Shown here one piece after another: positions 1 through 13,398 of a DNA stretch of 64,000 nt. The stretch is from Polytrichum commune. Lineage: Eukaryota > Streptophyta > Polytrichopsida > Polytrichales > Polytrichaceae. How positions within the stretch are numbered: the first letter of the stretch is position 1; the number at the start of each line of letters is the position of its first letter. Made by a program: the position numbers and the translations under genes. Where the stretch lies: assembly GCA_950295325.1 (NCBI GenBank), contig OX485809.1, positions 13,270,001-13,334,000 on the forward strand, read 5' to 3'. The notes under the pieces were generated by a model. That model saw nothing but the letters and a program-made list of their open reading frames with translations, was not told the DNA's origin and ran no database searches.

Positions 1-255
1 AACATCTCCAATGGATATAAAAGCTGCATGGAATCCCACATGGCAAGTATGGATAATGTTGGCCGGGATTTTAGAGAATTTTTTGGGCCAACTCTTGAAG
101 GTAGGCATGGCGGAAGTTAGACTAAGGGCTTGCGCCCTCCAGAATACTTTGGACAATCGATGGACTTCTCTATGGTCTCATCCAAAAAGTGGGGTACCAT
201 GGTCATTTAAGAGCCATGACCTAATATCTTTGGTGTAAACATGCCCTAAGTTACT

Positions 256-754
256 ACACCGTTTATGATATTTAGTGTCATGTGTGTAATAATGTTACTT
301 AGCTTATTTTGAGGCGTATGCTAGGTTGGACTAATGTAACTTGGCGTTCAAGTGCCCTCCTATCATCTTGGAATGATTACGTTCAATAATGTTTTGAGTT
401 GTATGCTAACTACATTACACAGTGGTCTACACATGACACTTGCCATTAGTATGCTTGAGAATATCTTCCTCATGCATTATTAATATGTAAACACATGACA
501 TGTGCCATTAGTATGCTCAATAATAACTTCCCCTCGCATACTAAAATGCAAAAAATCATCTCAAGTATCCCAATATGACCCCAATGTGCTACGTCAAATG
601 CCATAATGTAAATAACTTTTTCACCAAAAAATTACTTATGTCGACAAATAATATCATATTGGCAATTAGTGGACGTGACAGGTTGAGACCTCTAGGCATC
701 TAGTTTAGGCCCTTCTCAAACAATGTAAGTAACACTAAATATCATAAACGGTGT
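256..754. mobile_element. Repeat element bounded by a 23-bp perfect inverted repeat
   Basis: The 23 bases at 256-278 recur as an exact reverse complement at 732-754, with about 450 bp between. The interior is AT-rich and non-coding and holds a ~62-bp direct duplication. A reverse-complement relative of the interior lies at about 10231-10560. This supports a small non-autonomous transposon or part of a larger one. The superfamily is unknown and I did not find a clear target-site duplication. Confidence 0.6.
431..554. repeat. Two ~62-bp direct repeats inside the element
   Basis: Unit one (about 431-492) and unit two (about 493-554) both start with CACATGACA, then share GCCATTAGTATGCT and a CTTCC motif. 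They differ by scattered substitutions, so the duplication is old. The copy near 10.4-10.56 kb also has both units, so the duplication came before the dispersal of the family. Confidence 0.6.
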
Positions 755-792
755 AATAAGTCACTACGCTAAATATGATATTTAGTGTCACC

Positions 793-960
793 TACTATTT
801 GGAATTACACAATGCTATACCTTTTTCTATCATTCATGTAAATTTTTGACCAAGTAAAGTTGTCCATGTCCTATAATGTCCAAACAATCAAGATCACATT
901 TGTTGGCAAAATATGAGATATACAGTAAATAGATCTAGCATTGCGTAACTCCAAATAGTA
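793..960. mobile_element. MITE-like element with 25-bp imperfect terminal inverted repeats
   Basis: The left end at 793-817 and the right end at 936-960 are reverse complements over 25 bases with two mismatches. The 118 bp between them are non-coding. Size and structure fit a short MITE. No target-site duplication is clear, so the family is not assigned. Confidence 0.5.
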
Positions 961-1170
961 AATAGAATGTTTAGTGCATCCCTAGTAAGTCACTGCTAGG
1001 ATTTGTTTCAGTTACACTGCATGCACGGCCATAGGGTCCCCTTTCACCTCCCCCTTCACACTGAGCGCGCCTGTGGCCTTCTGTGAAATCACGAATTCAA
1101 ATCCACCCTCTCTTCGTTTTGCTTTGCTTGTTTTTTTTTTCTTTTTGCTTGCTTGTTTTGCTTTGTCTTG

Positions 1171-1190
1171 CTCGCTCGCTCGCTCGCTCG
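1171..1190 (+). repeat. (CTCG)5 microsatellite in the 5' leader
   Basis: Five perfect CTCG units lie just before the start codon at 1197 and follow a long pyrimidine tract. They are probably in the 5' untranslated region of the SAMHD1-like gene. Confidence 0.85.
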
Positions 1191-1196
1191 CTTGCA

Positions 1197-4100
1197 ATGG
1201 GGGGCTCCTACGACAGTGCCCCGCATTACCGGCTCCACCGGCGGGACGACAAGCTCTTCCTCGACAATGTCCACCGCAACATCCACATGGACAAAGTAAA
1301 TCATGAAAATCATCGTCTATTACAATTTCTTCCTCGCAATTCTCGTCATGGTCGCCTGCACAATTCTTGCCCCGGGGCTAGGGTTTCGGTAGTGCATGAG
1401 CGGAGCAGGCTGATTTGGATTTGGATTTGGATTTGGATTCGAACTCGAACAGCCTTGTGGCTATGTCCGATGATGGTCAGGAGCTCGTGTTGTCTTAATT
1501 ACGGTAGCTTTGTGCTCTTCGTCAGGAACTAGGTAGTGTCTTATATAGGTGTCCGTGTGTGTTTGTATATATGTATGTATGTATTTTTTGGTCCTAGAAA
1601 TTGACAGTCGGTTTCGTGTATGCTGATCTTGTGCGAATTTTGATGCCTCGTGCTTTGGAGTTTGTTAGGATTCTGGAATTGTAGAATGAGAGTGTCGAGT
1701 TTGGAGATTTTCATCTTGTAGAGTTTTGAATTGGTAGTTTTCATTCAATTTGCGGCGGAAGATGCTGCGGCCGTGGGTTTAGGGTTTAACGGAATCACTG
1801 TAATGGCGTTGGTACTGCCAGGTGGTGGTTTTTTGGTTCATTATTTTAATAATATAACTTTGGTCATGGCATTGGTTAATTTTTGGACGTAGAATGGAAT
1901 TTGCAACGCTCTTCTTAAGATAGATCAGATGTGTTGAGAGTGTTATATTGTATCCAGTTGCGTTGTGCTACAGTCTTGCAAGGTTACCGGTCCGGGGGCT
2001 TTTGTTAGATAACCATTTTCATTTTGTGGACTTTCTCATTTTTCATCAACGTTTTTAGTGTTGGAGCATTGAGAATCAACATTTATAGATATGAGATTGT
2101 CCACGAAATGAAAATGAGTATTGAACTCAACCGTCATTATCTTCTCATACTTTCGTCTCATACATCATCTAATTTCCATCAACATGATGGTTTAGCGAAA
2201 ACTATTGAGATGATGTATTCTATATAACACGGATGAATTATCACAGGGAAGGAAAATATGTGTCATGCCATTATTCTTTAGTCTGGCAGGACTCTCTCAG
2301 TGTCTCATCTGTTTTGTTGTATGGACATTTGGAATTTTGGATGCAGTTGAGCATGAAGTTTGTGGACAGCGAGCAATTTCAAAGGTGGAAGCTATGGACC
2401 TCATTTGATTGCTAATTCCGAAATTCTCCAAGTATCTCGCGCTGTCAAGAATTCATCAAGACCTGTCATCGCAAGTAGATAGGTTTTTTCTGTGTATTAA
2501 TTTTGCTTATAGAATTTCTCGAGATGAGGCTTTTGGGGAACTAATGGCCTGAATGTGCAAACCTTGTGAAGTAATAGTCTGTATATCTTTATTAAACTGC
2601 TGAGCAAAATACCTGAGAATATAAGAGATTGATTGTGAAGTTGATGCAAAATTACAGCAGTCAAAGCTGGAAAATGCGAAGTAGTCTAAGTTGACGGTCA
2701 TTAAGTTTTCAAAGAAGGTGTACTAACTCGTCTTTTGTTTGGAAGCAGACTTCGGGACGTGAAGCAATTAGGTCAGTGTTCCATGCATTTCTGTCTTCAT
2801 ATTTGTCTATAAGAGTCCTGCCAGATATTGTTTCAAAGATATACGCTGAGCTCTGCATTGATGAATATTTCTATATCCATCTGTAATTTTCCAGAGTTCT
2901 TCCAGTGCACACCTGAAGCATTTGGAATTTTATTTCAGTTCTATGTCTCCATACCTTGTTTTAAAACGATCTGCTACCACATTGGCTACAAATTCTCTTA
3001 TTCAGGTCTCTGCCATTATGTGTATCCTGGAGCAATGCACTCGCGCTTTGAGCATTCTCTAGGAGTATATCATGTAGCAGGTGAAGTAATGGATTACTTG
3101 AAGAGATATCAAGTAAGTGAGGGTAACATACTTTCACTTGTAGCTAGATAACATGTACTTGACTAGTTGCCTTAGAAGATGTTACTGATTAAATATGGAA
3201 ACTTAACTGCAATGCGTGTAGGGGTAAAATAGTATCACATTTGACTAGCACATTGCTTGTCACGAATTTGTGTATAACTTCTTTTCCCTTGGCTTCTTTG
3301 ATATCATATCTATGAATGTAATTGCATCAAAAAGGTCACTTAGTCAATTAATTATTTTGGTTTCCCTTGTATTTCCTCAAATATTCATAAAGAGAGGTGC
3401 TGTATTTTCCTTATTTCTTAGGGTGAAGAGTTGGGGATTGAGCGTTGTGACATCAAGAACGTCAAACTAGCAGGTGCCTGAGCTCTCCTTCACACCTGCT
3501 ATTTGAATTTACTGAGCATTTGTAGAATTGCCTACGTGCTTAGCTGACGAAGACAACCGGTCTTCATTGGACATACACCTTTGACCAATCTTTGCATGTG
3601 ACGATGATGTCCTTAGTAGGTAATTATGATCCGAGCACGGAGACATCTTTGCAATCCTCCGTTAGTCTAAGTCATACTTTGCTTTAGTCAATGTCATGAA
3701 TCATTTGAATTATTTTGATTTATTTTGATGCTTTAAAGCTTGTTCGGTTCTTAATCAAGACATCAAAACATATTCTAGAAGGTGAGACAACTGCTGCCTG
3801 CATTTACTCTTTCTTGGTGGCCAGCCTGATCTAAACCTCACAGTGGCTTAATGGAACTTGCATTAATAGGAATCCTGCAGTGTGTGTCTTTGAGACAAGC
3901 TTACAGCAATTCTAGCTCTGGTTGCACCTACCAGAAAAGTTTATAAACCTTCAGAGGGTGTCCTCCATATTTTAAGATTGAAACTTGCTTCTCAGGTTAA
4001 TTAGTGTTGTTTAGTTGTTCGAGTTTTAAAAGCGCTCAAGAGTTAGCAATAATGAGGGTGTCAGCTTATTTGTGGCTTGCATCAAGACTTTTCAGTTGCT

Positions 4101-7100
4101 TGTTGTTGGCAGTCACCCACAGACTGTTGTTTTTGTAAGCTACATATATGAGAGTATATCTTTGCCTCCAGGTACTGTACATGGCCCCGATACATCCTTG
4201 ATTTTTGTGCTCTGATGGTTTGGGTTGGGAACACACAGGGCTGCTTCATGATGTTGGTCATGGGCCTTTCAGTCATGTCTTTGATAACGAGTTTCTCCCT
4301 CGAGCACATCCTGGAGCAAATTGGTTTGGGTCAACCCTGCCTTGTAGATTCTATAACCACTTGAGTATCCAAATCAATTGCTTCGTGTTGGTTGAAAATG
4401 ATTTGGAGTCGTCTACAATTTCAGTTTCTGCTCTGAATTTGTTGTGAATGCTAAATTTTAGTTCAGCATTTTTTACAAGTGTTCTTCAGTATTATATAGT
4501 GCTGCAGACAGTGGTTCAAACCTTTTTTGGCACAGCAAGCACCTAAATTTCCCCTTTCCTCCAATATCAGGAGCCATGAGCAGATGTCTGCAGACATGGT
4601 TGAGTACATTGCTGACCTGCACCATATTGACATTGATGCAAGTGACCTACGAAGAGTAAAGGTAAAGAAAATAATTCTCTTCTGCTGCAAAAGATCTTAC
4701 TGGCCATCCTTCATTTTTGTGAGCCTGACTTTGTATACTCTTCTTCCTCACGTGTGCAGTAAATGCTACCTAATAACATAGTGCAGTCTTTCCAACCATT
4801 ACAAAATTGGTAATTAGATATAGGCAGTGGTAGTTGCATAGGAGACTTGGAAACTTGATGGGGATGTGGTGGGAAAGACTTGCCCTGGCACTTGTGTTGC
4901 TTCTCAAGAGTCCCTGAATTGGTGAAATGCAATCTATGTATTTTGGTATTAGCTACTGGAAGAAGTTGGAGGGTTTTTGTCCAATGATTTTAGCTCTCTT
5001 TTTGTCAGTGTATACTGTACACCTTGGGCTTGTATATTCTAGAATTAAAAATATGAACTATAATATTGATTTTCTTATAAATTTTTTTTTGCATTTTGTC
5101 AATATTATCTATGATCTTCTCTGTGCATTTGTAGATTTGACTGGATTTGACTGGATATGACAGTTTGCGCTAAAATCAGTGTTTTTCTTATCAAATATTT
5201 CACAGGCTATGATTCTTGCAGCTTCTAAGACTTCAGTTGTTCCGGTATTCCTCTACATTTTCATAGGCTCACTTTTGTTTTCTTCAAAATGCACTTTCAA
5301 ATGACTGTCTGCAAAAGGTAGATGCCAAGTTATAAAATAAATGCGTGCCTTGTTTGTGCAATTGACTAGAATCAATCAACATGATTTCTTGAGAATTCTG
5401 TATCTAATTATTAATTTATGGTGCAGCCTTATGGTGAAAAACGTTTTCTGTACGATGTTGTTGCAAATGGACGCAATGGGATTGACGTTGACAAGTATGA
5501 TTTTGACTATCACTAGCAATCTTCTTACTTGTCATAGCTTTGCTTGGAATGAGTTTTTGTCTCATCTGAGAGTCAGTCATACAAGGTCTTTAAAAACTTC
5601 AAGCACAATTCTTGATTGTTAAGATTGAAATAGGGAAGTGGAAGTGGTTTGAAGTGACCAAAGTTTCTTTATGACACTGCCAAAGACTACTGCAGTATCT
5701 TGCTACTTCTACAGGTTTGACTACATTGAGAGGGATACGCGAGCTTGTGGCCTTAGAAGCAGCTTTGACTACCACAGGTTCGTGTTGGATCCTGAGCATT
5801 TTCAGCATTTCTAGATTGGTGAAGTTTATTTTGTCCACACAGCTTTTAATAATTTGCACTTGATACTAATTGACAAGCATTCTTATTTTCAAAAAGCTAC
5901 AGCTCTTCACCTTCATGATTTGATGACTCTGGGGAGTTTTTGATCAACGTTGACTTATTTGTCAGAAAGTGCCACCTTCGGTACTTCTAGTAATTATGGT
6001 GCACCTGAGCTCTATTCTCTGACCAAGAAGATTGCTGCAGATTGGTGGACAACATGAAGGTCATTGATGATGAGATCTGCTACAAAGCAAAAGAAGGTAA
6101 GTACAACAGCTTTTGGTTTTCTTTCTTTCTAATTCAGTGTAGCAAAAGTTTGTCTGTTCAACAGCCTGTATAGACAGATAGACCTTGGTGATAAATTATT
6201 TATTTTAAAACTTATTGAGCTCTTATAATAATTTTGTTGGTTTTTTGCGGACCCAGCTATTACTGTTTACCGGTTGTTTCAAACGAGGGCAGAACTTTGT
6301 CGAACAGTTTACACTCATGCAAAAGTGAAGGTGGGTTGGTCTTTCTTCTATATCAAAACTCTCAGCGAACTTACAGAGAACTCTCAGCGTCTTTGGGCTT
6401 GAAGACCAATGGAAAAGAATGAATTTTGAAAAATATTCTGTGAAGCTGAGATTCTAATTTTGATAGTATAAGAAAGTCCTCAAAGGTAGAAATGTATATA
6501 CGCATATCCACATGCTTCCATTGAAGTTTTTGAGGCCCAGAAGACTAAAAGAACTACACTAATTTGTCTATATAGTATGTAGCATACCACTTTTTCAGGA
6601 CCCACTCTAATTTCCAGGCATGTGGAGTCATTTAGAACATGCACCTTCCTGACAAGCTGTTCGGAGTTGTTTTGTGAGATGATCTTGTGTGTGGCCACTT
6701 AAAAGACTTAAGAGGTCCCAATGATTGCATTGCACACCAATTTACCACCCAATCATGCCAAGTTCATGTCCTACCGAGATATGGAGAATATTACTAAAAC
6801 TCACATGCCATATTTTCTCCTTCATGTGGTCTCAGATATTAGCATTTTCTTTATGCAGGCTTTGGAGTTGATGTTGGTTGATGCATTACTTTTAGCAAAT
6901 GATCACTTGAAGCTGACCAGCCATATTGAAGGGCCTTCAAGATTCTGGAAGGTATGTGTGATCAAGCTTTTTGCAATTTATGTAATAGAACTCAGGCATC
7001 ACAAGTGTTGTTCAAGTTTTTTGAGTCTTATTGTACTGTTTTGACACAGTTCATTCTTCCAGTGAAGTTGAGGGTTGTGAATTTTGCAACCCAGAAATTA

Positions 7101-9268
7101 CTTGGAAATGGTTTGTGGTCCACACTTTCAAAACTTCACTAAAGAACTTGTTCAGGATTTTGAATTTGCATATAAAGTTGAAGACTGACACTTGCAAAGG
7201 ATGAGGGGAATGTGTAGTTGGATGACACCTTACTGAAGACGATTGAAACTGCTGAGCAACCTGAATTACAAGCTGCCCGTCAGATTGTGTTGCGCATGAG
7301 ACGGAGGGATCTGTATCAGGTATGTATATGTGATGAAGGCCACACTTGTGGAGGATAGGTAGGTGTCGAAAGATTTATTGGAATCAACTTTGAGAGAGTG
7401 TTGTTGACAAAGTGAAAGGATGCAATAGCTCCCAAAGTTTTTAGATTGCTCACATCTTGTTCTTTGTACTTCAATGACTGTTTATGATTGAGCTACTTGA
7501 GAATCAAGGTCTCTCATTCCTTCAAAACTCTTCATTCCTCTAGACTTTCCACTTCTGGTGCATGAGATGTTTTTAGGGTATTATAATTAGTGTATAAGTT
7601 TGATGGTGAGATATATTAATGGAGCGCTTTGCACATATGCCAGTTTTGCAACGAGTATGCAGTTCCCATAGAACACCTGGAGCACTTCAAGGATGTGACC
7701 CCTCAGGATATTGTCTGCTCTCAGGTAGTAGCTTTTTCCCTGGTTTAGATGACAAGGAATTTGTGAGCAGCTAAAGTACAGGAGCGGAGTCTCAACTACT
7801 CTCTATCTCCACTATGTCCAATATAATCACGAACATCTGTAATTTGTGATACCATGAAAGGGTAGACCAATTTTGAGCAGTTTCCTATGCATGCTTGTTA
7901 AGATAGGGTTGCCTGTTAAAGAAACTAGGTCATGGTCCAGTTATTAATTATATGATCGATTGCATGTGAGTATATGTTTGCTCAAAAGGATAAATCTAGT
8001 TGGTAGATCTTGATTGTCCTGGTTATTCTTGCTGGTTTCCTTGATGCAACTGTCATCTGAGTAGGCTGGGGTGTTCAGGTGTCACTGAGTACTTTTCTCC
8101 TTGTAACCTTTGTTAACTGGAATGTACATGCAGACAAGATCTGGAGTCCATCTGAATGAGGACGATGTTCTGGTCCATGCCACTAGAATCGATTGCACAC
8201 GTGGCACAGCTGACCCTGTCAATGGCAGGTATTGTACTACCAGTTTAGCTGGATCTCTTTATTGTGTTTAAGGAAAGAAATAATTCAGCCTCTTTCAAGC
8301 CATGACACCGAAAGTTTGGCAGTTTCTTGAACTGGCATTTGCTTTGTTTGTACAGAGCTTCAAGCACTTTCAAGAGGCTTGCAGATTGCCAAAACTGCTT
8401 CCAGTTTTATTGTCTGTGATATTCCATTGCAAAATATGCTACAAGCTCTCCCTCAGATCAGAAGTTGATCTCATGTTACAACTATAGATATCCAACTGTC
8501 TCAAATATTGCTGAAACTATCAAAATATCATTCACACAGAGGTTACTATCCTGAAATATCAGACATAAGTAATAAGCTATGGATATCAACTCTAACATGC
8601 AATTTGTGTGGTCTTAAATGCAGAGTTCATTTTTTTGAGGTATGTTCTTTCCCTCTTCATGTCAAATGGATTTGTTGTTGAGAATTATGAAGATACATTA
8701 ACCTGTAGGGGCTTCTTATGTTGCTGTATGAGCGTTTAGTTACGTCAGAGAATTACATGCAACTCGAGGTGCTTCATTTCAGTCATTGAGGAACAACTAT
8801 GGTGAAGCAGAACGTACTTTATCTGCATGCTAACTATTTGTGTCTTGAACAGGACTTTGATAGCACAGAAAATTTCTCAGTACAAAAGGACCGCGTCAGT
8901 CACATGCTGCCAGAGACATTCCAAGACAGAATAATTCGGGTCTATACTAAGAAGAAGGAACTGGTATGTTGGAAGGATTTTGCTTGAGTGTTAGATGATA
9001 CAGAAGCACCCATAAATGACCTCAAGCTGATGTGGGTTGTGTTCTTGTCTTGCCAATTCTGTACTCTCGTGCTTGCTTATGAACACTCTACACATGAAAG
9101 TCCACTATTAAGTGTACTGTGTATGTCATGAGTCTGGATTTACTATGTACGTGGAATGGTGTGTAGGTGGCGCCTGTTGCAGAAGCATTCGAGGAGTTTC
9201 AAAGAAAGCAGTTTGGGTTCACAACCCAGGTTCATGGAACGCCTGACAGCAAAAAATGGAAAAAGTAA
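1197..9268 (+). CDS. VEN4: SAMHD1-like HD-domain dNTP triphosphohydrolase (VEN4 type), 19 exons
   Basis: Enzymes of this family hydrolyse dNTPs to deoxynucleoside plus triphosphate and so control the dNTP pool. Exons, all with GT-AG introns and consistent phase: 1197-1295, 2347-2384, 2749-2771, 3006-3112, 3422-3473, 4239-4323, 4571-4661, 5206-5244, 5427-5494, 5715-5777, 6041-6096, 6257-6330, 6859-6951, 7218-7319, 7644-7724, 8134-8228, 8624-8639, 8853-8963, 9167-9268. They encode 464 residues, close to the usual plant length. HD-fold metal ligands are visible: HSRFEHSLGVY (exon 4), LLHDVGHGPFSH (exon 6) and the later Asp in FDYIERD (exon 10). The start at 1197 opens with MGGSYDS and leads into the family motif DNVHRNIHMD. 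There is no N-terminal SAM domain, as in plant relatives. No stop or frameshift is seen, so the gene looks intact. Confidence 0.93.
1412..1440 (+). repeat. Hexanucleotide repeat (GATTTG)n in intron 1
   Basis: Nearly five units of GATTTG lie in intron 1 of the SAMHD1-like gene. It is a simple sequence repeat with no evident role. Confidence 0.8.
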
Positions 9269-10230
9269 AATCACTTATTTCTGTGAACCCTCTGAAATTT
9301 TGGAGCTGTGCTCTTATCATTTCGTCAGCCCTTGAAATGGATACAACCACTATGATTCTTAAACGTCAAAGCAATATCAGCATACCTCGATAGACATTTT
9401 TCTTTCCTTTAGGGGTCGAATGGGAGACCCACACATTTTTTGTACATATGTGATAATAAATTTTGTACTTCAGAGAATATTATATGGTGTAGGTTTTACT
9501 GCGGGATTATTAGCACAATGATTCTGTTTGATGCTCAATTCAGCTGTGTGTTCTGGTTGTACATAAAGCTGAGTAGAAGATTCAACAGTCTTTCATCACT
9601 CTCTACCCTTTCACTACAGGGCCTCCTCTATGGGGTGGCATCCAGAGAACCCCCATTCATCCCTAACAAGAGATGTCAATTCTAAGTCATTATAGCAACG
9701 CCACCAAGCAAATGGACAACTCCCAAGCAGGTAAGGTATGCTGAATAATCCTATGAGTGGGTGGCAGATTGTTGTGGAAATAGTTAGTGTTGGCCACACT
9801 AATATTCTAGTGAAGGTGGAATTAATGTGGGTCCAAGACCCATAGTCTTTCCCCAAGTCTTCATGAAGACTTCTAACTAACACATTGAATATAAGTTACA
9901 GGACATAAATGACAATCTTTGTGATGTGTGATTATGAACTGGACGAGACAATTTCGACTATGATCCAACAACCTTAATTGTATGTGGAGTTCGAAGTGCT
10001 TATGACAGGGCCACATACATTATATTTTACGACTCAAGTGTAGATTCTGCTCAAGAAGAGTGACCACTCATCACATACTTTCTAGTTGCCAAGGAGGGGT
10101 TGGAGCTTTGTGATTGTCTTGGTGACCTCTACCATTGGAACGGTGGAAAGACAACGGGCTATTATGTAGCTTGCATTTATTTAATTTTAAGGTGACTTGA
10201 CTCTGAAATTGGCATTATGGACCCCGGATG

Positions 10231-10560
10231 AGTGTACACTGTTTATGGTATGTAGTGTCACATACACTATGCGCAAATGGCCCAAAGTAGATGCCATGGA
10301 GGTCTCAAAGTGCCATGTTTGCTAATTGTAATATGATACTATTTTGTCAACATAAGTAACTTTTAAAAGTGAAAATTTATTTACGTTATGACATAAAGTG
10401 TAGCACATGGGATATTTGAGATGATAGTTTTGTGATTTAGTATGCAAGGGGAAGATATTATTGAGCATACTAATGACATGGGTCATGTTCTTACATTTTA
10501 ATATCCAAGAGGAAGATATCTTGAGCACAATAATGCCAAGTGTCATTTTGTGTGCACGTT
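10231..10560 (-). mobile_element. Inverted relative of the 256-754 repeat family
   Basis: The reverse complement of about 10395-10560 aligns with about 425-590: both 62-bp units, the ATCTTCC motifs and the following CATCTCAA-ATCCCA segment recur in order. Near 10239 the sequence ACTGTTTATGGTATGTAGTGTCA matches the terminal repeat at 256-281 with a few changes. With the left copy it brackets the SAMHD1-like gene in opposite orientation. Confidence 0.6.
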
Positions 10561-13259
10561 AGTCGACTTCTAGAACATTGCGTAACATAGGCATACACCT
10601 CATCACAATATTGAACATACTCATGCCAAGATAAGTGGTACCTAATGTACTAAGCTTGGACTAAATTTTTGAAATATAATGAGGCAAGGGATGAACTTCT
10701 GCCTCAAGAGTCTAGTGTCAAATTTTGAATCATGTGTGGCATGGTTGAGGGTGCATGCCCTTCATGATTGCTTGTGTAATGTGCACATGCTATATTTGGA
10801 TGGAGCCTTTGGAAGAAGATGTTGGTGCATGCCAACTACTTAGACACTTTTGTTAGGGTGGTGGATAGGTTGTGCTAATGTGTGGTTTTGCAGGCCGTCC
10901 CATGTTGTAGAGGGCAAGGTTGAAAGACGTGGTTCAATTCCCATGTGGAACACAAGATTTTTAACACAATAATTCTTACATGTAGCCAAATTTTTATGCT
11001 CTTTACAATGTGTAAGCCACATTTACATCAACAACTTAGGAAGTGGGGGCCACATGCTAGCTCCACGTCGCCAAAACATAGCCCCATACACACGCCACAA
11101 AAAATTATGCATAGCCACATATGTATACGTTGTAAGACCCCTTGTCACATTTTCCATATACAAAGTCATCCCACATCGCCAGCTAGGTTTTCCTCAACCT
11201 CACTCAAAGTGCTTCAAAAGCTAGCCAAGGTATGGGCCAAGATCCAATGAATATATCCATTGCTTTTAAAATTAAAATGACTAGTCCAATTGGAATGAAT
11301 CAACCTTCAAACCTAGAGGGGGCTTGTTTATACTAAGGCCCATTCAAAAACAATGGATGCATGTAACTAGACGCCACCAAGCCCGAACCATGAAGGGGTT
11401 TAATATTTGACCTATTCATATGAACTATATGAGCCTCCCCAAAGTTTCAAAATTATATTTTGAACGAATGTTTATACTACTTTTTTTTGTTGATTGTCTT
11501 GTGTCAAGAAGAGATTAAATATACACCACGTGTGACATTGATGATAAAAAAAACAAAGCATGTGTTTGCAAACAAGGTCCCCCAAGTTGTGTATTTGAAC
11601 CCAAATCTTCAATATCAAGGTTCTTCAAATCAATTGGTTGGTGATAGTGGACTGAATTGCACTTGACATCAAGGGTGGTATAAAAGTTCCAAGTTTATTG
11701 GAATGCACTTGATGACAATAAAGGGCTAAGGTATTCAACTTATTTGGCATCCACCCTTTGAGAGTTAAAATAAGGTGAGTGCACCTATCATGAACATTGA
11801 CCTATGGTGGATTCTAACGTATAGATACAAGTATGAAAGAAAAACAACATAGGTCATCCAATGGCTTCCAGATCCATTTCAAAGATTTAGGAAACACGAC
11901 CTTGACTTGCACAATAGCAAGTTCAACTCCAATGTTCTTCATTTGAATTTGCTATTGTGCTATGTAAAGTTTCTCTTTTTATTTTCAAACCTCTACATAT
12001 GCCGAAATCCAAAAAGTGTCCATGTCTTATAGGTGCACACACCTTAGTGCCAAAATGCACATACGCATAGTCGAACCTGGGAATCGATCCTCCGAAGTGA
12101 TGTCATCGATCTTGGTTGCGTTCTTCGAACCTAAAAATTTGTCTCGCGAGTCTCCCTGTTGCTCCGGAGCGAATTGCAGCCATCCGGCGTAGTTTGCGTC
12201 CACTATCATACTCATACACTGGAGACGATTTTATTGCTTCTCAGAATCTTCGGACCTCGTAAATGCTAAACTAAACTTGCTACCTCATCGATCCTTTGAA
12301 AATTTTGGAAGAGAGCAGTTCACCGCAGTTTTCCTACTGCGTGGTGGAAGTTTCCTGGAGGGAAGGATTTGGGGTTTGACATGTGGATCGGTGGAACAAG
12401 AGGTTGCTGATCAAATAGAGGTCAAACAAAGGTCAATGCGTCTGGAGATCGTCATTGGGAAAGTGCAATTTGCTCGGAGGTCTTCTTGAAGGATAGATTT
12501 AGGGTTTGATGTGAGGATCGGTGGAAAGAAGATGTGAGGTTCCTTTAATTTGTGACAGAATCTAAAGCGTCGTGAGAACTACTGCTTTATGCATTTGGCA
12601 AGCATTCTGGCAGCAGAATAACCAGGATGATCGTTCAGATGTGGCGCTGGATTCTATCGGTGCCAATTGGTAGATCATGTCACAGGTTACAAGTTTTATT
12701 ATTGGAAGGGTTGGAGTACTCTGTTTTTTTGATAAAGTGACAGCGACCGTTCTCCAGATCCATATTTGTACTCGGGAGTAAAAGAGAAAAGGTGTTGGAT
12801 TCCAGTAAGGTAAGCGAGCCTGAAACGGACACTTTGAGCTCTGCATCCACTTATTGTAGGATGCAAAACACGCAATTAATTAGTGGAAGATGTTTTCCTG
12901 TTCCAAATTGTGTCCGTAGCCATTTTTCTTCATAGTTTTTGGAGCTCATGTGAAAACTTTAATCATTATCAATGTGAAGATTCTCGAACTCATTAACTGG
13001 TCATACGGGTGCCCCTTATTATGTTAATGATTGAACGCAGGATGATTACCGGATATTTCTCGGCATGTAGTCCAATCTCTTTTGAATACATGATGTCTTT
13101 TCTTGACCGTTCTTAGATCCACACCTAACCACATAACGCTTAAATTTAGGTGTCTGATTGAGAAAAGTAACCAAGCGAGGCCTGCATACCTTACTCGTAT
13201 CGTTCGAGTCAAGTACAAGCAAGCAAGCCATTTGTGACAACAATATCACCTCGGAGGCT

Positions 13260-13288
13260 CATGCTGCCCTCATGCTGCCCTCATGCTG
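13260..13288 (+). repeat. 11-bp tandem repeat, about 2.6 units
   Basis: CATGCTGCCCT is repeated head to tail, ending in CATGCTG. The same 11-mer occurs once near 17960. It sits next to DNA related to a dispersed repeat also seen at about 22505-22640. Confidence 0.6.
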
Positions 13289-13308
13289 GGATCGTCTGGA
13301 AAGCTGCA

Positions 13309-13398
13309 ATGGCAGTGGCACTTATCTGCCTTTCACCCTTTCTCGTTCGTAACAGTGTATCAGCCACCGAGGATTCTCGTTCCGGATTGAAGTCCTGA
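13309..13398 (+). CDS. Short open frame with signal-peptide-like start (doubtful)
   Basis: A 29-codon frame begins MAVALICLSPFLV, then SVSA, which resembles a secretory signal peptide with a cleavage site after SVSA. It lies 1.3 kb upstream of the first supported exon of the Mid1/NALF-like candidate and could be its first exon. No donor site with matching phase was found before the stop at 13396-13398. It may equally be chance. Confidence 0.2.
   Translation: MAVALICLSPFLVRNSVSATEDSRSGLKS

Larger units (their letters stand above)
1..1196. other. Upstream DNA with repeats, no supported gene
   Basis: A 75-codon open frame lies near the left edge, but nothing in it is recognisable and it has no splice context, so I do not call it a gene. 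The stretch holds two inverted-repeat structures, given separately. Just before the first gene there is a T-rich tract followed by a tetranucleotide repeat. The promoter of the first gene must lie in about 960-1196, but I cannot point to a clear TATA box. Confidence 0.6.
9269..13308. other. Intergenic region without a recognised gene
   Basis: Short open frames here look like chance. The stretch contains the inverted relative of the 0.25-0.75 kb repeat and AT-rich low-complexity sequence. Around 12.0-12.5 kb the base composition becomes more G+C-rich, with CpG sites. This could be the promoter or 5' untranslated region of the plus-strand gene that follows, but I could not fix a start. Confidence 0.5.

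Noticed and set aside
11-238. 75-codon open frame at the left edge
   Set aside because: It has no recognisable motif, no splice context and lies beside repeats; the other frame of the same segment is equally open.
1083-1532. 149-codon plus-strand frame across the first exon of the SAMHD1-like gene
   Set aside because: It runs through the T-rich leader, a microsatellite, the real exon in the wrong frame and an intron. The exon at 1197-1295 in its own frame matches the family.
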